Below are positions 33,787 through 36,038 of a DNA stretch of 36,038 nucleotides, piece after piece. The translations under genes and the position numbers were made by a program. The DNA is from an uncultured Colwellia sp. (lineage in GTDB: Bacteria > Pseudomonadota > Gammaproteobacteria > Enterobacterales > Alteromonadaceae), in NCBI GenBank assembly GCA_913063325.1, contig CAJXYE010000052.1:1-36038 (forward strand), read 5' to 3'. Position 1 is the stretch's first letter, and each line of letters starts with the position of its first letter. Below the pieces are notes generated by a model that had not been told where the DNA came from, did not search any database, and worked only from the letters and a program-made list of their open reading frames with translations.

Positions 33787-35229
33787 ATGACTATTATGGA
33801 CAAGTATAAGAGTGCCAGTAAGGTAAATACTCTCCCTGTGAAACGTATTTCTTTAGCTATATCACTCGTTATATCTTCTTTATTACCTAGCCATTCATTT
33901 GCTCAAGCTTCTAAGACTTCCACAGCTGCAGAAAGTGAAATTAAACTTAGTCCTGCGATAACGGTTGATAATCTCGATGAAATTTACCGAGAAATGGCAA
34001 CAAATAGTCGCTTTGAAAATTTAACACCCTCAGCTGATTTTTATCAATCACCTTACCAAATATCTATTTTTTCTAGCCCCAATGGTGAAGACAGTGACAG
34101 ACTTTGGTCTCAAACCAACTCAATTTTTGCTTACGGTTTTGGTGTTATTGGTTTAATTGCTTTATTACCTGAAGACATTTCTAATTGGGATAAAGAGCAA
34201 GGCATATTCAATAAATGGTCTGATAACGTCAAAAGTGGTCCGGTATGGGACAGAGATACTGGCATGTTGAACCTTATTGGGCACCCATACTTTGGTGGTG
34301 TTTATTATCAGGTTGCCCGTAAATCAGGATACCGTCAGTGGGACGCATTTATGTACGCCACTATTATGTCTACTTTCTATTGGGAATATGGCATAGAAGC
34401 CTTCGCAGAAGTACCCTCTATTCAAGATTTAGTTATAACCCCTGTTCTTGGCTGGGCATATGGTGAGTGGGCTTTTAATACCGAGATGGATATTAGAGAA
34501 GACGGTAATACTGTCTGGGGATCAAGCATGCTTGGTAGTACCGCTTTATTTTTTCTAGACCCAGTCGATAGCATGAGTGTTGGTATAAACAATATTTTTG
34601 GTAAAGAAATTATTAAAGCGGGTACTGGTTTTGTCAGTTTCAACGAAATACCCTACGGTGATGCAGGCCAAACTGATACACAGGTCAACTTTAATATCTC
34701 TTTGCAAATAGGTGAAGGTGGTAGCTATACGCCAAGTAAAGCTAAAAGATCATCTCGAAATGATGACCCTGTAGATACCGGAATTATTGGTGTCAGTTAT
34801 GGTGTCGGTCAAACAGAGTTAGACGATTTATGGAAGGTAGAAGGTGATACTACCACCGAATATAGCTTAGGTTTGTATTTTACTCGCCAATTTTCAAGTA
34901 GGCTGACATATTCCAAAGGTAAGTTCATCGACGGTTCGAGCAACGCAGAAATTAACTATGAAAACTATAGTTTAGACAGTCAATTTTATTTCAATAGTGA
35001 AAGTAACTTCAGGCCTTATTTAACTGCTGGATTTGGTGAAACCTTATGGAAAAGAGATATAGAAACAAAAAGGTTTCAAGTTAACTCTGGTATAGGTGCC
35101 CATTACAAAATCAATAATAATTTTGCAGTACAATTAGATTGGCGTTTTTACCACAGTACCAATGCTAATACCTCCGATCATAATACCAGCTTACGCTTTA
35201 TCTATTTGTTAGGTAAAGGTGAGAGGTAG
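33787..35229 (+). CDS. DUF3943 outer-membrane protein with C-terminal beta-barrel
   Basis: A 480-residue exported protein. A signal peptide with a long basic lead ends SHSFAQA. The N-terminal half is DUF3943: NLIGHPYFGGVYYQVARKSG, MYATIMSTFYWEYGIEAFAE and SIQDLVITPVLGWAYGEWAF. The last 190 residues, after a Ser/Arg-rich linker, contain beta-strands of an OmpA-like barrel (GLYFTRQFSSRLTYSKGKF, PYLTAGFGETLWKRD, VQLDWRFYHS) ending in LRFIYLLGKGER. The role is unknown; DUF3943 proteins are thought to be membrane-associated. AAGGA precedes the ATG. The next gene starts about 120 bases on, behind a terminator. Confidence 0.85.
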   Translation: MTIMDKYKSASKVNTLPVKRISLAISLVISSLLPSHSFAQASKTSTAAESEIKLSPAITVDNLDEIYREMATNSRFENLTPSADFYQSPYQISIFSSPNGEDSDRLWSQTNSIFAYGFGVIGLIALLPEDISNWDKEQGIFNKWSDNVKSGPVWDRDTGMLNLIGHPYFGGVYYQVARKSGYRQWDAFMYATIMSTFYWEYGIEAFAEVPSIQDLVITPVLGWAYGEWAFNTEMDIREDGNTVWGSSMLGSTALFFLDPVDSMSVGINNIFGKEIIKAGTGFVSFNEIPYGDAGQTDTQVNFNISLQIGEGGSYTPSKAKRSSRNDDPVDTGIIGVSYGVGQTELDDLWKVEGDTTTEYSLGLYFTRQFSSRLTYSKGKFIDGSSNAEINYENYSLDSQFYFNSESNFRPYLTAGFGETLWKRDIETKRFQVNSGIGAHYKINNNFAVQLDWRFYHSTNANTSDHNTSLRFIYLLGKGER

Positions 35230-35273
35230 TTATTATAAGTAACCACATAAATTGTAATAAAATATAAATATTG

Positions 35274-35296
35274 AGTTGCCCAAGTGGCAACTTTTT
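35274..35296 (+). terminator. Rho-independent terminator after the DUF3943 gene
   Basis: AGTTGCC (35274-35280) pairs with GGCAACT (35286-35292) around a five-base loop, followed by T5. Confidence 0.88.
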
Positions 35297-35350
35297 AGTC
35301 TGTGTCATAGGCTTTAATCATTCCTAACATTATTGTGTAGTGGAGTGTTT

Positions 35351-35965
35351 ATGAAAGGCTTTAGGTATTTAATATTAGTCTGTTTACCACTGTTACTTTC
35401 TTGTCAAAGTAATGAAAATCTTCATGTTAGCCAAATCCCCCCGCCAAAGAATTTATATTTAGATAATAAATTCATCCCAATTTACCCAGTAGATATCGAA
35501 ACAGAGCAAGAAATATTTCAACTTGATGATGATATGCGTGTCATGGTCCAGAATAAGTTAGTTAATAACTTATCCGCTCAAGAAAAAGCACGAATTTTAC
35601 TCGAACACTTATTTAATGAAGAAAATATTGCACTTCGTTATGAAGGTAATGCGAATGTAACTGCCGTCGGTGCCTATCATAGTAAAACCGCAAACTGTAT
35701 GTCGCTCACTATTATGGCCTATGCACTCGCTGAGGAAGCCGGAATGAATGTTAGCTTTCAAGAGGTAGATGTTCCCGAGTATTGGGTGCGTAATGGGCAA
35801 TATAGCATGTTAACAGGACATGTAAATTTACTGGTCAGAGAAGGTGACGATATTAATAGACGTGTGGTGTGGGGTGAGAAAAGAACACAAATAGATTTTG
35901 ATCCCTTTGTCGCTAGGAAAAGGTTTCCCTCGCATGTCATCAAAAAAAGCACCCTCATTGCCTAA
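35351..35965 (+). CDS. Transglutaminase-like lipoprotein
   Basis: A 204-residue lipoprotein from the ATG at 35351, with TGGAG placed six bases upstream; an earlier in-frame start lacks this. The lipobox is LLLSC. The papain-like transglutaminase core shows Cys116 in TANCMSLTIMAYALAEEAGM, His157 in LTGHVNLLVRE and Asp182 or Asp184 in QIDFDPFV, in the right order and spacing. Many relatives continue after this point into TPR repeats; here the chain stops after VIKKSTLIA, so it may be a short form or a truncated gene. The stop codon is also the first pairing bases of the terminator. The protein probably acts in the envelope, substrate unknown. Confidence 0.82.
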   Translation: MKGFRYLILVCLPLLLSCQSNENLHVSQIPPPKNLYLDNKFIPIYPVDIETEQEIFQLDDDMRVMVQNKLVNNLSAQEKARILLEHLFNEENIALRYEGNANVTAVGAYHSKTANCMSLTIMAYALAEEAGMNVSFQEVDVPEYWVRNGQYSMLTGHVNLLVREGDDINRRVVWGEKRTQIDFDPFVARKRFPSHVIKKSTLIA

Positions 35966-35997
35966 TGCCGTTCACTTAAGGTGAACGGCATTTTTTT
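35964..35997 (+). terminator. Rho-independent terminator overlapping the transglutaminase-like stop codon
   Basis: AATGCCGTTCAC (35964-35975) pairs with GTGAACGGCATT (35981-35992) around a five-base loop, followed by T7. The AA of the TAA stop is part of the stem. Confidence 0.95.
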
Positions 35998-36038
35998 GTA
36001 CTGCTTTTTTGATCGGGTATCTATTTTTAGAGCACTTT

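Noticed and set aside
1..36038. CRISPR arrays, integrases, transposases, phage genes or complete defence operons
   Set aside because: No regular spaced repeats and no proteins with such motifs were found; mobile signals are limited to non-coding ATACCAA-ended repeats.

Overview
The window looks like chromosomal DNA of an AT-rich marine gammaproteobacterium of the Alteromonadales, most like Colwellia. This is inferred from gene content (TonB receptors, a MinCDE and ZapA division cluster, a YeaC/DUF349 pair, DUF3943 and transglutaminase-like envelope proteins), from codon use, and from dispersed repeats ending in ATACCAA. No database search was possible, so the genus is an inference. Almost all genes lie on the plus strand; the exceptions are a TonB-dependent receptor at the left edge and an AraC-family regulator in the middle.

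Layout. 1-3680: the right end of a dispersed repeat, a TonB-dependent receptor, and a divergent AraC-family regulator. Between the two genes lie two 17-bp direct repeats spaced exactly 21 bp, a likely operator. 3802-6808: a small membrane protein, then a cell-division block (TIGR02449-like coiled coil, zapA, minC, minD, minE). 6887-8930: a SUKH/SMI1-like protein, an unknown small protein, a YkgJ-type cysteine-cluster protein, a 269-bp MITE-like repeat and a small unknown protein. 8996-14676: a secreted M28 peptidase followed by small housekeeping or accessory genes (DUF1330, two-helix membrane protein, GNAT, NTF2-like, LysE exporter, ABM monooxygenase, DUF1801, TlpA-like thioredoxin). 14794-17616: a cytosolic M14 carboxypeptidase and a sodium:alanine symporter, each closed by a clear terminator.

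17729-24125: a second repeat family whose end supplies the stop codon of an AraC-family regulator, then a divergent operon of DUF3313 lipoprotein, RND adaptor and RND permease without an outer-membrane channel gene. 24289-27958: a zinc-ribbon membrane protein, YeaC and a 960-residue DUF349 protein. 28201-29372: a small lipoprotein, a broken NTF2-like gene and a GNAT acetyltransferase. 29698-32970: a very large secreted protein joining TolB-type propeller repeats to an amidohydrolase. 33083-35965: a DUF6500-like protein, tRNA-Ser(UGA) with a good promoter and terminator, a DUF3943 outer-membrane protein, and a transglutaminase-like lipoprotein whose stop codon sits inside its own terminator.

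No phage, integrase, insertion-sequence transposase, CRISPR array or complete defence system was found. The most interesting signals are non-coding: the AraC operator repeats, the ATACCAA-ended palindromic elements and their overlap with stop codons, and a structured hairpin near 11.9 kb. The main coding curiosities are the SUKH pair, the decayed NTF2-like gene, the zapA-min linkage and the DUF3313-RND operon.
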